Shown here in pieces: positions 1 to 10,659 of a DNA stretch of 64,000 nt. The position numbers and the translations under genes are program-made. The stretch comes from Hyalella azteca (Eukaryota; Arthropoda; Malacostraca; Amphipoda; Hyalellidae). The stretch spans positions 140,432 to 204,431 of the forward strand of contig NW_025947153.1 of assembly GCF_000764305.2 (NCBI RefSeq), given 5' to 3'. The notes under the pieces were generated by a model. The model had not been told where the DNA came from. It saw only the letters and a program-made list of their open reading frames with translations, and did not search any database. Position 1 is the first letter of the stretch, and the number at the start of each line of letters is the position of its first letter.

Positions 1-1385
1 ATTAGAGGAGCGAGAGGAATGGCGAGCGGTTTTTTGGTGCGAATGGCAATACCAAAAAGAATGCCGAGGAACTTGAACCAAACAAGATGGTGAGGCTGAT
101 TGAGAGATGGATTCAAGAGGAACTTGTCTCTGTTATTTCCAGTTTCTGACACGGCATTTGGAGTCGAGATGAGAAGTGGCACTGCTCCTGACACAAGTTC
201 GTGACACATTTCAGTCATCGTTTCATCAAAAACTCCGCCAGCGTCATCGGCCCCTTCACCGACAAGTTTAACTTTCCACGCGCGCGCTGGCAGCCGGAGA
301 TCTTGTCGTTTCAATTTGACGACCTGCTTAGCCAGTTGGATGAAAATGGGTTTGACGGTTTGACCTCGGCTGCTGAAGCGTTTCACTGTTACTTGAGGTC
401 CGTAGATACGGCCGGTTTGCATGGTACGCGAGAGGCACCTAACAAGCGGAAGCGTGTACACTCTGGGTGTGAGCAAAGCTCTCATGCTTCCATTTGATAC
501 ATCTCTTCCCAAACCGCTGACTAAGCTTGCATCGGCACCTAGTCCAAGGAAACGCCACGAAGAACTCACAAGATCGTTGTAGTGCTGTAGTAAAGCAAGA
601 CGAGAGCTCAGCTGAGAAGGAGAAAACCCTGAGAGACTAGGGTACTGTGATGGTACAGAGCCTGGAGCTTCGATATTTAATCCAGAGCTTTTGCCCCGTG
701 CTTGTGGTGGAGTTGTCCATGCCGAGCTGTGACTCCTGCCTGCACTGATTTGCCTCACCCCTTTACCTGACAGCGACCAGATAAGTTGAGGTTCCCGTAC
801 TGAGATCGTGTGGCCAAGACCCAGCTGTCCATCAGTGTTGTTACCCCATCCCCAAACATCGCCTACATCACTCAGGGCAAGAGTGTGTTCTGCTCCCACG
901 GCAATGCTCACAATCGTGTGACCCACGAGCGCCATAAGCTGCTGCGGCTTGTGCTGGGACCTGTTCCGTTGCTCACTTTGGCCGCTCAAGCGGTCCAAGC
1001 CACAGGAAAATACTCGCCCGTCCTTTGCAAGGAACACCGTGAACTGATAGCCTGCGCAAGCTAACGCTATGCCCATCCCGCACATCGTCTCTACTCGATG
1101 AGGAGTTTTCCTGCTGTTTGAGCCACCAAGACCAAGTTTGCCGCAATCTCCGTCACCGAAACTCCAGACGACCATGCCGTCCACCGACCAGCATACCGTG
1201 TGCATGAGGCCACACGACACACCACCCACTTTCCACCCTTCTAATGCAAGGACGCGCTCGGGCAGCTTCTTGTTGGCAGTGTTACCGTGGCCGAGGCATC
1301 CGTAGTCACCGTCCCCGAATGTGTACAAAGCTCCATCGGCAGTGACAACCGCTGAGTGCTTGAAGCCACATGCCAGCTGAACAAC
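1..1385 (-). CDS. HERC1: HERC1 exon: RLD2 repeats 3-7 and start of HECT domain
   Basis: Open reading from acceptor (AG at 1386-1387) to the window edge, about 461 codons. It opens with a cysteine-glycine-phenylalanine-rich RCC1 blade ([24 protein letters not shown]) and continues with four more RCC1 repeats ([38 protein letters not shown]), ending with [12 protein letters not shown] near 715-750. A linker follows, then the HECT N-lobe: [11 protein letters not shown] at about 290-345 and [16 protein letters not shown] at about 205-260, closing with [18 protein letters not shown] at the edge. The catalytic cysteine is not reached. No stop codon occurs, so the exon continues to the left. Confidence 0.97.
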
Positions 1386-1788
1386 CTGCACACAAAAAAT
1401 AAATTGTATCCTAGTGTTGAACTTTCATAAAATCAGTTAAACTGAGCGCACACCTTTCGACACAAGAAGATGGAGAGAAGAATGAGAGTGACAAAGTTTG
1501 TAAAAAATCAACTAATGAAGGAAAATTTGTTTAGAATAAATTCCTGAAACAAGAATTACTACTCTCAGCATGAATGCAAGAAGTCCGACTAAAATCGAAT
1601 CTCTAACTAGAGAAAATGAACTTCATGGCAGGTAAGTCGTCATATTTCCGATTGCGAGTCATTGTACACGAATTAAATTTAGGATCAGTATTTATTCAAC
1701 ACTCAATAACCTTGCTAAAAATGTACTAATAAGATTCAATAAATAAATGAAATGAAGCATCGAAGCAACACACGAGAGTATAACTAAC
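1386..1788 (-). other. Intron, nothing recognised
   Basis: AT-rich intron between two RLD2 exons. I see no repeat array or coding signal. Confidence 0.7.
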
Positions 1789-1961
1789 TTCAAGTCCAGC
1801 TAAAGCCTCGATTTGTTTGGGTTTGCGTTGTCGGTCGCTGTTTCCGTGGCCAAGTTTACCAAAGTCGCCATCGCCCCAACTGAACACCTCGCCGCTCTCG
1901 GCCAGGGCGAGGCTGTGGCCGTCTGACCCGCACGAGCTCACCACGCTCCTGATCACGTAAC
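1789..1961 (-). CDS. HERC1: HERC1 exon: RLD2 blade (SWGDGDFGKLGHGN)
   Basis: RCC1 blade with CGSDGHSLALAESGEVFSWG followed by DGDFGKLGHGNSDRQRKP, almost identical to the second RLD2 blade of vertebrate HERC1. Bounded by acceptor at 1962-1963 and donor GTTAGT at 1783-1788. It enters with a split codon (G|GT) and exits in phase 0, matching both neighbours. Confidence 0.95.
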
Positions 1962-2604
1962 CTGCAACAGTTCAAATCTGATGATAACGAGTACATTATT
2001 CCCATATATGACAATTTGATCAACAAGTTCTTCAACAAGTTGAGGGTCAATTAAAAAGTAAAACCCCATTAAAAAGGCTTCAGGTCAGAGAAAAATATTC
2101 GTAGAGCTGTTCTGTGGTTCCTACATTCCACCATTAAATATGTGGTAATATTTTCTCAAGACATTCTACTGAATGGGGTTAATGAATCGATATGTCATAT
2201 ATGTCATGATTCACTCCGCTACTGATCATGTTTTTTATTATGAAGTCAATGAAACTTCAAAAATCGTAGACAAATAAGATGATAGGACAAGGGCTTCAGA
2301 AAATTTTTTGTTATATCCAAAGAAGAAACTCAATTTTATATTACAGGTGAGAGATATTACTAAACATGCAAGAATGGTCCACGGGGTAAGATGCTACATA
2401 GTCAGATATTCTTAAAATTCCTCACCTTCAGTTGACCAAAATTTAACATTGTAGGACCAATTTAAAACTTAAATAGAGATTTACCAATTGCTGCATAATT
2501 CTATGAAGCATTTAACACAAAACCACCACCAATATCACTTGATTGCTCAAATCACAAATTTACTAAAAATTTAAGACGAATTTCACAGAATATTATCAGA
2601 TTAC
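1962..2604 (-). other. Intron, nothing recognised
   Basis: AT-rich, no array or ORF of interest. A stretch near 2440-2510 (caatttaaaacttaaatag) recurs at 6498-6530, so it is an old dispersed repeat fragment. Confidence 0.5.
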
Positions 2605-2793
2605 CTTGCAGAGCAGTGACGAGTGACGGTGAGTAGACGTTATTACCGTGACTGAGTCGACCATAACCACCTTCACCACACGCCATCACGAGTCCACCGG
2701 TCGTCACCACGTAGGTGCAGTTCTGACCACACACTACAGCGCTAGCACTGCAGCTCAGACTCTCCACCAACACGGGCACGGGGCTGTGTCGGC
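2605..2793 (-). CDS. HERC1: HERC1 exon: RLD2 first complete blade
   Basis: Encodes SPVPVLVESL, then VVCGQNCTYVVTTGGLVMACG and EGGYGRLSHGN: the RCC1 signature with the HERC1-type CGQNCT motif. Ends TALQG with donor GTAATC at 2599-2604. 189 nt, phase 1 in and phase 1 out, matching both neighbours. Confidence 0.95.
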
Positions 2794-3010
2794 CTGAAGA
2801 CCCAGCAATACACTCGGTAAAGTGAATTGGTAATATTGTCTAATTAGCGACACGTTTTGTGCGTCCACCCAAGAGTACACTCAGTAAAAGTAAATTGGTA
2901 ATGTTGTCCAATTAGAGACAAGTTTTGTGCGTGCACCAGGAATACACTCAGTGAAGTGAATTGGTGATATTGTCCAATTACCGACACGCTTTCTGCAAGT
3001 GGCATTGATA
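2794..3010. repeat. Imperfect tandem repeat (~66 bp x3) beside the exon
   Basis: The unit starts close to the acceptor of the preceding exon and repeats a run like aatacactcagtgaagtgaattggtaa followed by a variable spacer. About three diverged copies. The remaining intron to 3721 is AT-rich without recognisable content. Confidence 0.7.
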
Positions 3011-3721
3011 CGTTCTTTAGTCGGGCAAAATTGGACTTGGATGGACCCATACAAGGGCAATAAGTGCATTGATATTTGGACAACGTCTTTCAATTGCACA
3101 CGATGAAGTCAACTTGAGGGCAACATTGGCAGTAGACAAGTAGGATATTGAAGTTCTAGATCGGCTTGTTTTATGTACTAAACATTTTATATACCTTGGA
3201 TGCACTAAACATTGAACATACCTTGGATGTGTTAAACATTGAACAAACTTTGTATGGGAGATGTACTGTACATCGATCATCAATTAGTATAAGGTCAAAT
3301 GCCAGCAACGTCAATTATAAATGAAATCTAATCAAAAAGGCATCAAGTCGGAATAAACTCGACAGGATTGTGCTATGGTTATGGGTTCTCCTTTATTCCA
3401 CTATTGAGCAAGAAATAATGTTTCTTCTCTGGAAATTCCGCTAAATGGAATTTATTAATCAATCGTGATATGGAACGACAACACAACCAGAGACTGCGGT
3501 GGAGCTCAAATTATTGCTCATCTCAAAAATTTATGAAAAAATTTATGAAATTTATGAAAATTTACGAATCAAATTGAGCATTGATTTACACAACCTGAAA
3601 ACGGTCAAGAGCTCAAACTCTCGCTTATTAAATCAGAAGTAATGAATTAAACTGAGCTATGACACAGTAAATAAATCATTGATCAATAGCTGTTCAATGA
3701 TTGGACTCACACTCCTGGATA

Positions 3722-3795
3722 AGCAACGAACCTGCCTCGGCCAGTTGACCGTAACATCAGCAACGAACCTGCCTCGGCCAGTTGACCATAACGGC
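3722..3795. repeat. 37-bp tandem duplication across an exon end and its splice donor
   Basis: Two copies, offset 37 bp (from 3722 and from 3759), of the last coding bases of the adjacent exon (GQLAEAG), the donor GTTCGT and a little intron. They differ by single bases. Because 37 is not a multiple of 3, use of the outer donor would shift the frame; only the inner copy (exon end at 3769) fits the next exon. Confidence 0.9.
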
Positions 3796-3927
3796 CTCCT
3801 CCCCACATGAAGACGCTGCCTCCTTCGCTGCCCACTTGGAAGTCAGATGGAGCTGCTGTCCACCAGCTCATGAGGGCTTCGTCTTGCTCCAGACTCCAGT
3901 TCACGTCGCTTGGAGACTCACACTCTC
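3769..3927 (-). CDS. HERC1: HERC1 exon: entry into RLD2 (WGGGRYGQLAEAG)
   Basis: Encodes ECESPSDVNWSLEQDEALMSWW, then FMWGGGRYGQLAEA, the first partial blade of RLD2, matching the human WGAGRHGQLAEAG position. Acceptor at 3928-3929. Phase 1 at both ends. The donor side is tandemly duplicated (see 3722-3795). Confidence 0.93.
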
Positions 3928-4172
3928 CTGGAACAACAAATGATGGCTAGAACATATTCCCAGTAAACAGTTATCAATTGAAATGCTTAACGAGGTTAAC
4001 GAGGAAATTGCTTAGTAGTCTGACGAATCTCGCCCAACATGGAACTATCTACTCCTGCCACTAATTTTTAATGCAACAGTTACAATGTTACAATGGACAA
4101 CAAAAAATCTATTATTTTCACGAAGTAGCTAAAAATATCACGTAAATAATATACTTGTATGTAGTCACTCAC

Positions 4173-4268
4173 TGGGCTGAGAACAAGAGGCCACAGCCCT
4201 GCGCTCACTGAGAGCATGTGCCTGACGTACGCATGCGCACACCGTCTCCAGCCACGCCCATTCCGACA
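4173..4268 (-). CDS. HERC1: HERC1 exon between WD40 region and RLD2
   Basis: 96 nt encoding SEWAWLETVCACVRQAHALSER, which lines up with the human EWAWLECFSTTIKAAEAL helix. Consensus donor GTGAGT; acceptor at 4269-4270. Phases fit both neighbours (T|TG in, A|GA out). Confidence 0.9.
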
Positions 4269-4567
4269 CTGTTGCATGCGTTAACATGAATATTATGTAT
4301 ACAATACTATACAGTATAAATGCAATATATTCCTTAGAATATTATACTACTGTTGTATGTGTTAACAATGAATATTATGTATACAATACTATACGGCAAC
4401 TATACATACAATATTTTCCTTGGAATATTATACTCGTATGATAATATTTGCCTGATGTCACACGCATGAAGATGAAAATTATACTTAGAATATTCTCTAA
4501 GTATGCATAAATAAATATTATGAATAAATGATAATAATTGCTTGAGTTATAGGCATGTGACTCGTAC

Positions 4568-4687
4568 AAAGCTGTTGCGAGGAGCTGTGTATGGGAGTGA
4601 CGGCGTAGCAGACGAGATGGTCCAGCTGTAGCAGCAGCGCCAGCGACACCAGCTGTTGTAGGAACACGCTGTGCACCAGCTGGTCTC
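4568..4687 (-). CDS. HERC1: HERC1 exon: DQLVHS helix segment
   Basis: Encodes DQLVHSVFLQQLVSLALLLQ and LDHLVCYAV, equivalent to human GDQLVHSPYMQCLASLAVGL. Donor GTACGA (weak but phase-correct); acceptor at 4688-4689. Confidence 0.88.
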
Positions 4688-4960
4688 CTGAAGAAACTGA
4701 AATAAAAAATGCATAGGTTCATATCTCCTTTGAAAACATTTTATTTATACCTAATAAGAAAACGTAGGTACAGAAACGGAAGAGGGAACTGTGAAACTGA
4801 TCTGAAGAAAATGAAATAAAAAATGCACAGATTCGTATCTTGAACAGATTCGTATCCCTTGAAAACATTTTTCTTGTACCTAATAAGAGAACCCGCAGAA
4901 ACTGAAGAGGGAACTGTGAAACTGATCTGAAGAAACAGAAATAAAAAATACACAAGCCTA
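4688..4960. repeat. Tandem repeat (~110 bp, three diverged copies) next to acceptor
   Basis: The segment ctgaagaaaatgaaataaaaaatgc recurs at about 4687, 4801 and 4924, with flanking sequence (acctaataagaaaac, gaactgtgaaactga) also repeated. The first copy contains the acceptor of the exon at 4568-4687. The rest of the intron to 5202 is AT-rich. Confidence 0.8.
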
Positions 4961-5202
4961 CATATATCTTGAAAAAAATATATACAAAACAAGAGAATTA
5001 CTTAGAAACGACATGGCCGCGTGGTGAGAATTTCAAGTGATATGATATCAAATTATTGTTTTTATATTACATATATTTCAAAAAGAATGCAGTAGAAATT
5101 GAGACTCAAGCACGTCAGTAACGATGTAACAAACACTAGCTATAATCTAACAGATTTACACACATCAAAATGTTGTGCAATGCTATGGATACAGCGACTA
5201 AC

Positions 5203-5351
5203 TGGCAGGTTTTTCAATGCTGTACTGCTGGTGCAGGAGGTGAGGCAGGAAGGCACAAAGTTTCTTGAATGCAGGAGCGTGCTGCATCCCAGTTAGACCC
5301 CATGTCTGCAGCAGGTGTCTGCTCCACGCAATCACCCTCAAGCTTTCATAC
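5203..5351 (-). CDS. HERC1: HERC1 exon after WD40 repeats (QYSIEKPA)
   Basis: Encodes YESLRVIAWSRHLLQTWGLT and FKKLCAFLPHLLHQQYSIEKPA, equivalent to human FLERLPMMLQEQYAYEKPHV. Donor GTTAGT, acceptor at 5352-5353. Phase 2 in, phase 1 out. Confidence 0.92.
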
Positions 5352-5560
5352 CTGCACGCATACCTCATACCGTGAGACCTTTGAACCCTCATACCAAAGG
5401 TGGTCGAAAGAAAACATTTCTGATGCTATAAATTTAAAAGAAACTGTCTCAATTCATGCTACCTCATATCGTGAGACCTTCAAACCTTAATACCATAAGT
5501 GGTAAGAAACTAAGAATTTCTGATGCTATAAATTCAAAAGAAACAGCCTCAATTTATTTC
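5352..5560. repeat. Tandem duplication (~110 bp x2) next to acceptor
   Basis: Two copies of a unit containing cctcatacgtgagacctt, tggt-rich spacer and ttctgatgctataaattcaaaagaaac. The repeat starts within 20 bp of the exon acceptor. Confidence 0.75.
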
Positions 5561-5673
5561 ATGGTCAAATTTCTCGGACATGCATAAAATTTACACATGA
5601 AATTCTAAATTCTTGTCAGCCAGATCAAGTAATAAACAAAATATTATTGTAATTGTCAAACAACTTATTGAAC

Positions 5674-5790
5674 GTCATGCGCAGTAGCAGGACTTTCTGT
5701 GTGTTGTTCTGGCAAATGTCAATTACTCACTCAGTGTAAGTCATGCGCAGTAGCAGGACTTTCTGTGAGTTGTTTTGGCAAATAACAAGA
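5674..5790. repeat. 66-bp duplication across an exon end and its splice donor
   Basis: The run gtcatgcgcagtagcaggac with about 25 further bases occurs at 5674 and again, inside the true exon, at 5740. The downstream (intronic) copy carries exon-derived coding sequence beyond the donor at 5725-5730. Confidence 0.9.
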
Positions 5791-5911
5791 CCGTGTCCGT
5801 CTGCCCAAGTAAGACCTGTAACGCCACCACCACCGCCTATGGTTGTTTGAAGTAGTGACCCGTCATGTAACGACCATACGTTCACCAGGCCGTTCTGGCT
5901 GCGATTTGAAC
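5731..5911 (-). CDS. HERC1: HERC1 exon: last WD40 repeat
   Basis: Encodes NGLVNVWSLHDGSLLQTTIG, then VTGLTWADGHGLVICQNN and KVLLLRMTYTE. The GLVNVWSL(H/R)DGS motif matches human GLMNIWSLRDGS. Donor GTGAGT; acceptor AG at 5912-5913. Phase 1 in, phase 2 out. Confidence 0.95.
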
Positions 5912-6210
5912 CTGCCACATTCAAGTAGAGAACACTTAATAAGAATATTCTTGCACGCCCAAATCTACAATTTGGGCATGAATAGCATTATAATTATAGG
6001 AACATTGTTTCACGGTGTCATAACTACGCTGACGTGAAGTCTGACGAGCGATACGAATGTGAGGGATTACTAAAGAGGGTACGGAGACGCAACTGTCAGG
6101 GTTTACTTGAGGCTGACAAGAGACACGACTGTCAGGGTTAACTAGAGAGGCTGACGAGAGACATGACCGTGAAGGCTTACAAAAGATATTCAGTAGAGAG
6201 GTTTACTAAA

Positions 6211-6345
6211 GAGGCCATGGAGACACGACTATGAACACCTGTAGCGAGCAAGAGGCCATGGAGACACGACTATGAACACCTGTAGCGAGCAAGAGGCCAT
6301 GGAGACACGACTATGAACACCTGTAGCGAGCAAGAGGCCATTGTT
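6211..6345. repeat. 41-bp tandem repeat (3 full copies) built on an exon end and donor
   Basis: Copies begin at 6211, 6252 and 6293, and a fourth partial copy enters the coding exon. Each contains the exon end (LLAT codons), the donor GTGTTC and downstream intron. The unit is not a multiple of 3, so only the innermost donor (exon end 6321) keeps the frame with the next exon. Confidence 0.93.
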
Positions 6346-6455
6346 GCTGATGGTGAGGGAGGTGACGGGCGATTGATGTCCTTTGAAGCGCAGCAGCACC
6401 TGAGGGCTGTCGTCATCACTGCAGCTGCGGTCTGTTCTCCAGCTCTCCAGCACAC
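6321..6455 (-). CDS. HERC1: HERC1 exon: WD40 repeat (FKGHQSPVTSL)
   Basis: Encodes FKGHQSPVTSLTISNNGLLLATG, matching human LRGHITPVRTVAFSSDGLALVSGG. The upstream part is acidic (SCSDDDSPQ). The acceptor is ambiguous: AG|GTGTGC (start 6455) fits an upstream exon ending at 6917; start 6457 is possible with another donor. Confidence 0.88.
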
Positions 6456-6587
6456 CTCTGCACGACACGTGCAGAGGTCAATTTAACATTGTACGCCCAA
6501 TTTAAAACTTAAATAGAGATTTACCAATTGCTGCATGATTCTGCAATTATTATGGAATGCAGCAGCACATTGACGGGCCGATTTAAA

Positions 6588-6775
6588 AAAAAATATAACT
6601 CAGTACTCGCTGCAGTGAGTGACAGAGAGCGCATTTTCTCGTCGACGAAAACTTGAGGTCACGGACGGATGGACAGACGGACGGACAGTCAGACAGACAG
6701 ACAGACAGACGGACATGGCGAGTACAATAGTGCATTTTTTTCCATATATGAAAAAATGCGCTAATAAGTAAACTT
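6588..6775. repeat. Dispersed repeat family R2, longest copy
   Basis: Starts tataactcagtactcgctgc, contains agtgacagagagcgcatttt and gtcacggac followed by a (GGAC/AGAC)n tract, and ends with a palindromic ttccatatatgaaaaaatgcgc. Shorter copies lie at 11265-11375 and 57066-57200, and an internally deleted one at 15922-15970. The ends pair (gcgcatttt...aaaaatgcgc), suggesting a non-autonomous foldback element. Its class is unknown. Confidence 0.75.
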
Positions 6776-6916
6776 GACATTAAAACTTCCAGAAAATATT
6801 GAATCGGTGAACATAAATAGAATCAAAATGACAATAAATATAACGGATTCTGAGCACGAAGGCAAAGCAGACTGACCGCTTGCTTCTAACGGTAGGGGTA
6901 GGAGCAAGCCAACAAC

Positions 6917-7055
6917 CCCGGTAGGGGTTGTTGGAGGGGCTGAAATTGGGATCATCGCGGCTGAAATTCGTGGTGTCGTCGAGCCCCAGGTTTGAGGAAG
7001 ACGCCCGTAGTGGGGAGAGAGGCCTGAATGGCCCCAGGCTTTCACAATCCTCTTC
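6917..7055 (-). CDS. HERC1: HERC1 exon: acidic linker between WD40 repeats
   Basis: Encodes EEDCESLGPFRPLSPL and DDTTNFSRDDPNFSPSNNP, a disordered linker (the human protein also has one here). The acceptor is at 7056-7057 in phase 0. The donor is uncertain: G|GTTGTT (end 6917) fits the phase of the next exon, while the better consensus GTTAGA (end 6891) does not. Confidence 0.7.
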
Positions 7056-7735
7056 CTGCATAATATACAGGCAGAGATGAATAAATTATAACGTATTTAC
7101 AAGAAAAAACTTACATCCTTAACAAAATTTAGAGTCGCCCCAGCTTCTGGTAATTCGTATCAGAACCTGCCGCGTCTGTAAATTTCACTTGGTTGGTACT
7201 CCGATGAATTCTGCAGTAGACGATAACTATTAATGCACGCGGAATTCAGCTTAATGTTGAGTATTATTAATACAGTGGATATTGAGTATCTTGTTAGATT
7301 ATGAGCAATATATTTGATTCAATACAAGATACAAAAAAACTGTGAATGAAAAACTTGGTACATTTCAATAATAAATTATTTTATCACTGAATACAGAGCA
7401 TTAATTTTATGTAGGAAAAATTAATTGATTAAATAAATCGTATTTTTAAAAAATCGTAAAAAAATAATACTAATACTCTGAAGACATATTTCTTAATGCA
7501 AGTAATAACAATGAATCATAAGTAAAATAAGCTCTCATTTGTTCATTGAAATTAAAATGAATAATATAAATGAATTTAGGCTTAAATCTGATCTCGTTCA
7601 GCGCAGTTAATGTAAGTTAAGTTTATACTTAGAAAAAGTAATGCGGGCCTTATCTTACTTCAAGGAAAAAATCTCTGCGTTATAATTATTATCGCATCAA
7701 TATAACTATTAATATTATTATAGGGCATATATTAC
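7056..7735 (-). other. Intron, AT-rich, nothing recognised
   Basis: About 680 bp of AT-rich sequence with no array, hairpin or ORF I would defend. Confidence 0.6.
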
Positions 7736-7875
7736 ATGAAGGAAGGCATCTCGTAGATTACGATGGTCATTGCCACAGTAGCGGCGGCCGGCGGCCTCCA
7801 GCAGGCGGTGTACAGACACCGTCCCGTCCTTGTGCCCCAGCACGAGCATGTGTCGCAGCGCCCCTCCCTCATTAC
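7736..7875 (-). CDS. HERC1: HERC1 exon: WD40 blade (GHKDGTVSVHRLLE)
   Basis: Encodes NEGGALRHMLVLGHKDGTVS, VHRLLEAAGRRYCGNDHRNL and RDAFLH. The LVLGHKDGTVSVHRL strand pattern matches human LLLVGRMDGSLGLIEV. Donor GTAATA, acceptor AG at 7876-7877. Split codon in, phase 0 out. Confidence 0.93.
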
Positions 7876-8400
7876 CTGGACGTGGATAATTAGTGCCTCT
7901 ACACGAATAATTAATGCCTCTACACGAATAATTGATGCCTCTACACAAATAATTAATGCCGCATGTGTCGCAGCACTTCACCCTCATTACCTGTACACGT
8001 CAATAATGAATGCCTCTACACGAATAATTAATGCATCTACACGAATAATTAATGCCTCTACACGAATAATTGATGCCTCTACACAAATAATTAATGCCTC
8101 GACACGAATAATTACACGAATAATTAATGCCTCTACACGAATAATTAATGCCTCTACATGAATAATTGATGCCTCTACACGAATAACTGATGCCTCTACA
8201 CGAATAATTGATGCCTCTACACGAATAACTGATGCCTCTACACGAATAATTAATGCCGCATGCGTCGCAGCGCCCCTCCCTCATTACCTGGACGTCAATG
8301 ATTAGTGCCTTTATACCAATAATTGATGCCTCTACACAAATAATTAATGCCTCTACACAAATGATTAATGCCTCTACATGAATAACTAATGCGGTTTCTT
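7866..8400. repeat. 21-bp satellite (tacacgaataattaatgcctc) with embedded exon-start copies
   Basis: About 20 units of a 21-bp sequence. Near 7960-8000 and 8255-8295 the array is interrupted by copies of the adjacent exon start plus acceptor (cctccctcattacctg). The array therefore contains material amplified from the splice junction at 7875. Confidence 0.9.
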
Positions 8401-8424
8401 CAAGGGCAGGATTACAGTTCAGAG

Positions 8425-8562
8425 TACCAAGATTTGAGCAGCGAGTTGTGGGTTCGATCCCAGCTCTGTGCGTTAGTTATGGTCATATCGGCAAGGTGAC
8501 AGAGCGGTTAAGCACAGTAAAGATGAAGCAGTGAGTTGAGTGTTCGAGACCCGCAGCAATAA
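8425..8562 (+). repeat. tRNA-derived SINE-like remnant
   Basis: Contains a B-box-like gtgggttcgatcccag near 8447-8465, then an A-box-like gtgacagagcggttaagcac near 8494-8514 and another B-box-like gtgttcgagaccc near 8540. This is the layout of Leu/Ser tRNA-like promoters, but no complete cloverleaf forms, so a retroposed tRNA relative is more likely than a gene. Confidence 0.6.
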
Positions 8563-9117
8563 CTGAATATTCTGGAATGTTGAGAAACGGCGACAGGTCT
8601 GACGGCCTAATCAACATGCTCGCATCGCTATACCATTCTATCCAACCTCTAATATATATTGTGTCACAACTAATTTATACTATACCGGTACTATAACACG
8701 AAATTTAGACAACATAACAATTAACTCGGTAGCCGCTAAGAAAAAGAAAAATCTATGCTTGCGAATTTAAATTTAATGAGGCAATAATTAACTTGGCAGT
8801 CGGTCACGAACTGCGGAGTAAAATCTATTGGCACAACATTCATTGGTAGAAAAAAGAAGTAGAGTGAGCACAGAATCGTCAGAGTTCATACTCTCCCATC
8901 TAATATGCATCATAACTAAAATAAGTATAATTTTGGTGCAAAAAAAAAAAAAAATGGCAATGCTGGTACAGGTAAGAACAGCAAGGAGAATATTTCCTAA
9001 GGAATCAAGATATCAACCGAGCAGAAGGCGTGTCAAATTTACGGCGACCAAATTGGACTGTTTGGGGGCGGCGATTTATTGAAGTTACGACGTCGTATTG
9101 TGAAAAAAAGTTACAAC
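8563..9117 (-). other. Intron, nothing recognised apart from a poly-A run
   Basis: Contains a run of A at about 8940-8954, possibly the tail of an old retroposon in plus orientation. No coding signal. Confidence 0.5.
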
Positions 9118-9240
9118 GTAACTCCGTCAGCCAATCACTGACGGCTTTCCAAGCTAATCCCACGAATCACAGACGATAAATCGGTCGTTAGGTGGACTTA
9201 ATTAAGCGAGGTTGGATAGTACGACTGCACGACGGCAACT
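9118..9240 (+). repeat. Dispersed repeat family R1 (CCAATCACTGACG core)
   Basis: Core gtcagccaatcactgacg, then cttt/ct-ccaag and ccaatcacagacga, ending gcgagttttgatagtac. Diverged relatives lie at about 11484-11590, 14740-14835, 17081-17190 and, reversed, 57785-57860. Short, non-coding, probably a SINE or MITE. Confidence 0.75.
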
Positions 9241-9434
9241 CTCTTCTCCTTTAGGTACGAATATCATTCGCGACGGTTAGTGTATCAGTAACGTGGAGGG
9301 TATAGCATTAATGACAATAAATGTATCCATAAAAAGGAAGATTATTTATTGATGGCGATAAATATATCCATAAAGAATAACATTATTTATTATGGCGATA
9401 ACTATATCAGTAAAAAGTAATATTAATTACTCAC

Positions 9435-9663
9435 AAACAATGCCGGACCAGGCGGCGGCCGTGACAGGCGCAGCGTCGAGGCCCAGGTTGTGTACAGGGC
9501 TCCAGGCGCGCTGCAGCTCTGCAGGGGAGGAAGGCGCTGCTGCAGCCTCGTCGCCGAGGCGCTGCTGCTCCTGTAGGCGCCACACGCGCGCGCTGGCACA
9601 CCGGGGACCTCCAGTGAACAGGAGCCCTCCTGTTGGGCTCCAGCACAACAGCTCCACGGCGTC
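9435..9663 (-). CDS. HERC1: HERC1 exon: WD40 blade
   Basis: Encodes DAVELLCWSPTGGLLFTGGP, ARVWRLQEQQRLGDE and, after an Ala-rich loop, APVTAAAWSGIVC. The CWSPTGGLLFTGG...VWRL pattern is a WD40 repeat. Donor GTGAGT, acceptor at 9664-9665; phase 0 in, T|GT out. Confidence 0.93.
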
Positions 9664-9772
9664 CTGTTAACAGCAGCAATATTGAGGCGTGAACAGCACA
9701 GCAGCTCTACAGCGCCCTGTTAACAGCAGCAATATTGAGGCGTGAACAGCACAGCAGCTCTGGATGGTGAGT
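9650..9772. repeat. 53-bp duplication of exon start plus acceptor
   Basis: The stretch cctgttaacagcagcaatat...gaacagcacagcagctct occurs from 9663 and again from 9716. It spans the acceptor of the adjacent exon; the outer copy ends in a degenerate copy of the exon start. Confidence 0.88.
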
Positions 9773-9869
9773 GCAGATGGTGAATGAAGTGAATAACATG
9801 TCTCACCTGGTGAATGTGGATGGTGAGTGCAGATGGTGAATGAAGTGAATAACATACAAAAATACATAC

Positions 9870-10228
9870 ACTTTCAGTCATAATGAGTCAACAAAAATAC
9901 ATACGTACACTTTCAGGCATAATGAGTCAACAAAAATACATACACTTTCAGGCATAATGAGTCAACAAAAATACATACACTTTCAGGCATAATGAGTCAA
10001 CAAAAATACATACGTACACTTTCAGGCATAATGAGTCAACAAAAATACATACACTTTCAGGCATAATGAGTCAACAAAAATACATACACTTTCAGGCATA
10101 ATGAGTCAAGAAAAATACATACACTTTCAGGCATAATGAGTCAAGAAAAATACATACACTTTCAGGCATAATGAGTCAACAAAAATACATACACTTTCAG
10201 GCATAATGAGTCAACAAAAATACATACT
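9870..10228. repeat. 35-bp tandem array carrying TGAGTCA in each unit
   Basis: About ten units of gcataatgagtcaacaaaa followed by atacatacactttcag. Each unit contains TGAGTCA, the AP-1-type bZIP site. From 10260 to 10520 follows a ~130-bp two-copy duplication (ataactaaaacgctttta, aattgtgac, caacatgtttagttat). Confidence 0.9.
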
Positions 10229-10659
10229 ATTTGAGGAATGATTATTCACTTTTATAGATATGTTAGTCAAATAGCTATAACACTTTTAATAATTACGGTT
10301 ACAGATAAATGTATTCATAGTAATTGTGACATTAATGATTGGCAACATGTTTAGTTATCTGGAGTATAAAGGTATATTCAATCATAATTAATCTTCAATA
10401 TTATGGATCTATTCGTCAAAATAACTAAAACGCTTTTAATCATTACGGTACCACATAAATGTAGTCATTATAATTGTGACGTTAGTGATCGACAACATGT
10501 TTAGTTATCAGGAGCATCAAGGCATATCTCACTTCTGAACATATTTAATGGTCGTGCCAGTATAGATTTCACGGATCAACTTAATAACTATCAATTATCA
10601 CCGTATTTATTGAATAACTACGTCAATCTACATTTAGGAAGGAAATTCATAAAGGTCTC

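Noticed and set aside
7718..8284. Long GINYSCR and IINASTR repeat ORFs
   Set aside because: Translations of the 21-bp satellite; no splice context or homology.
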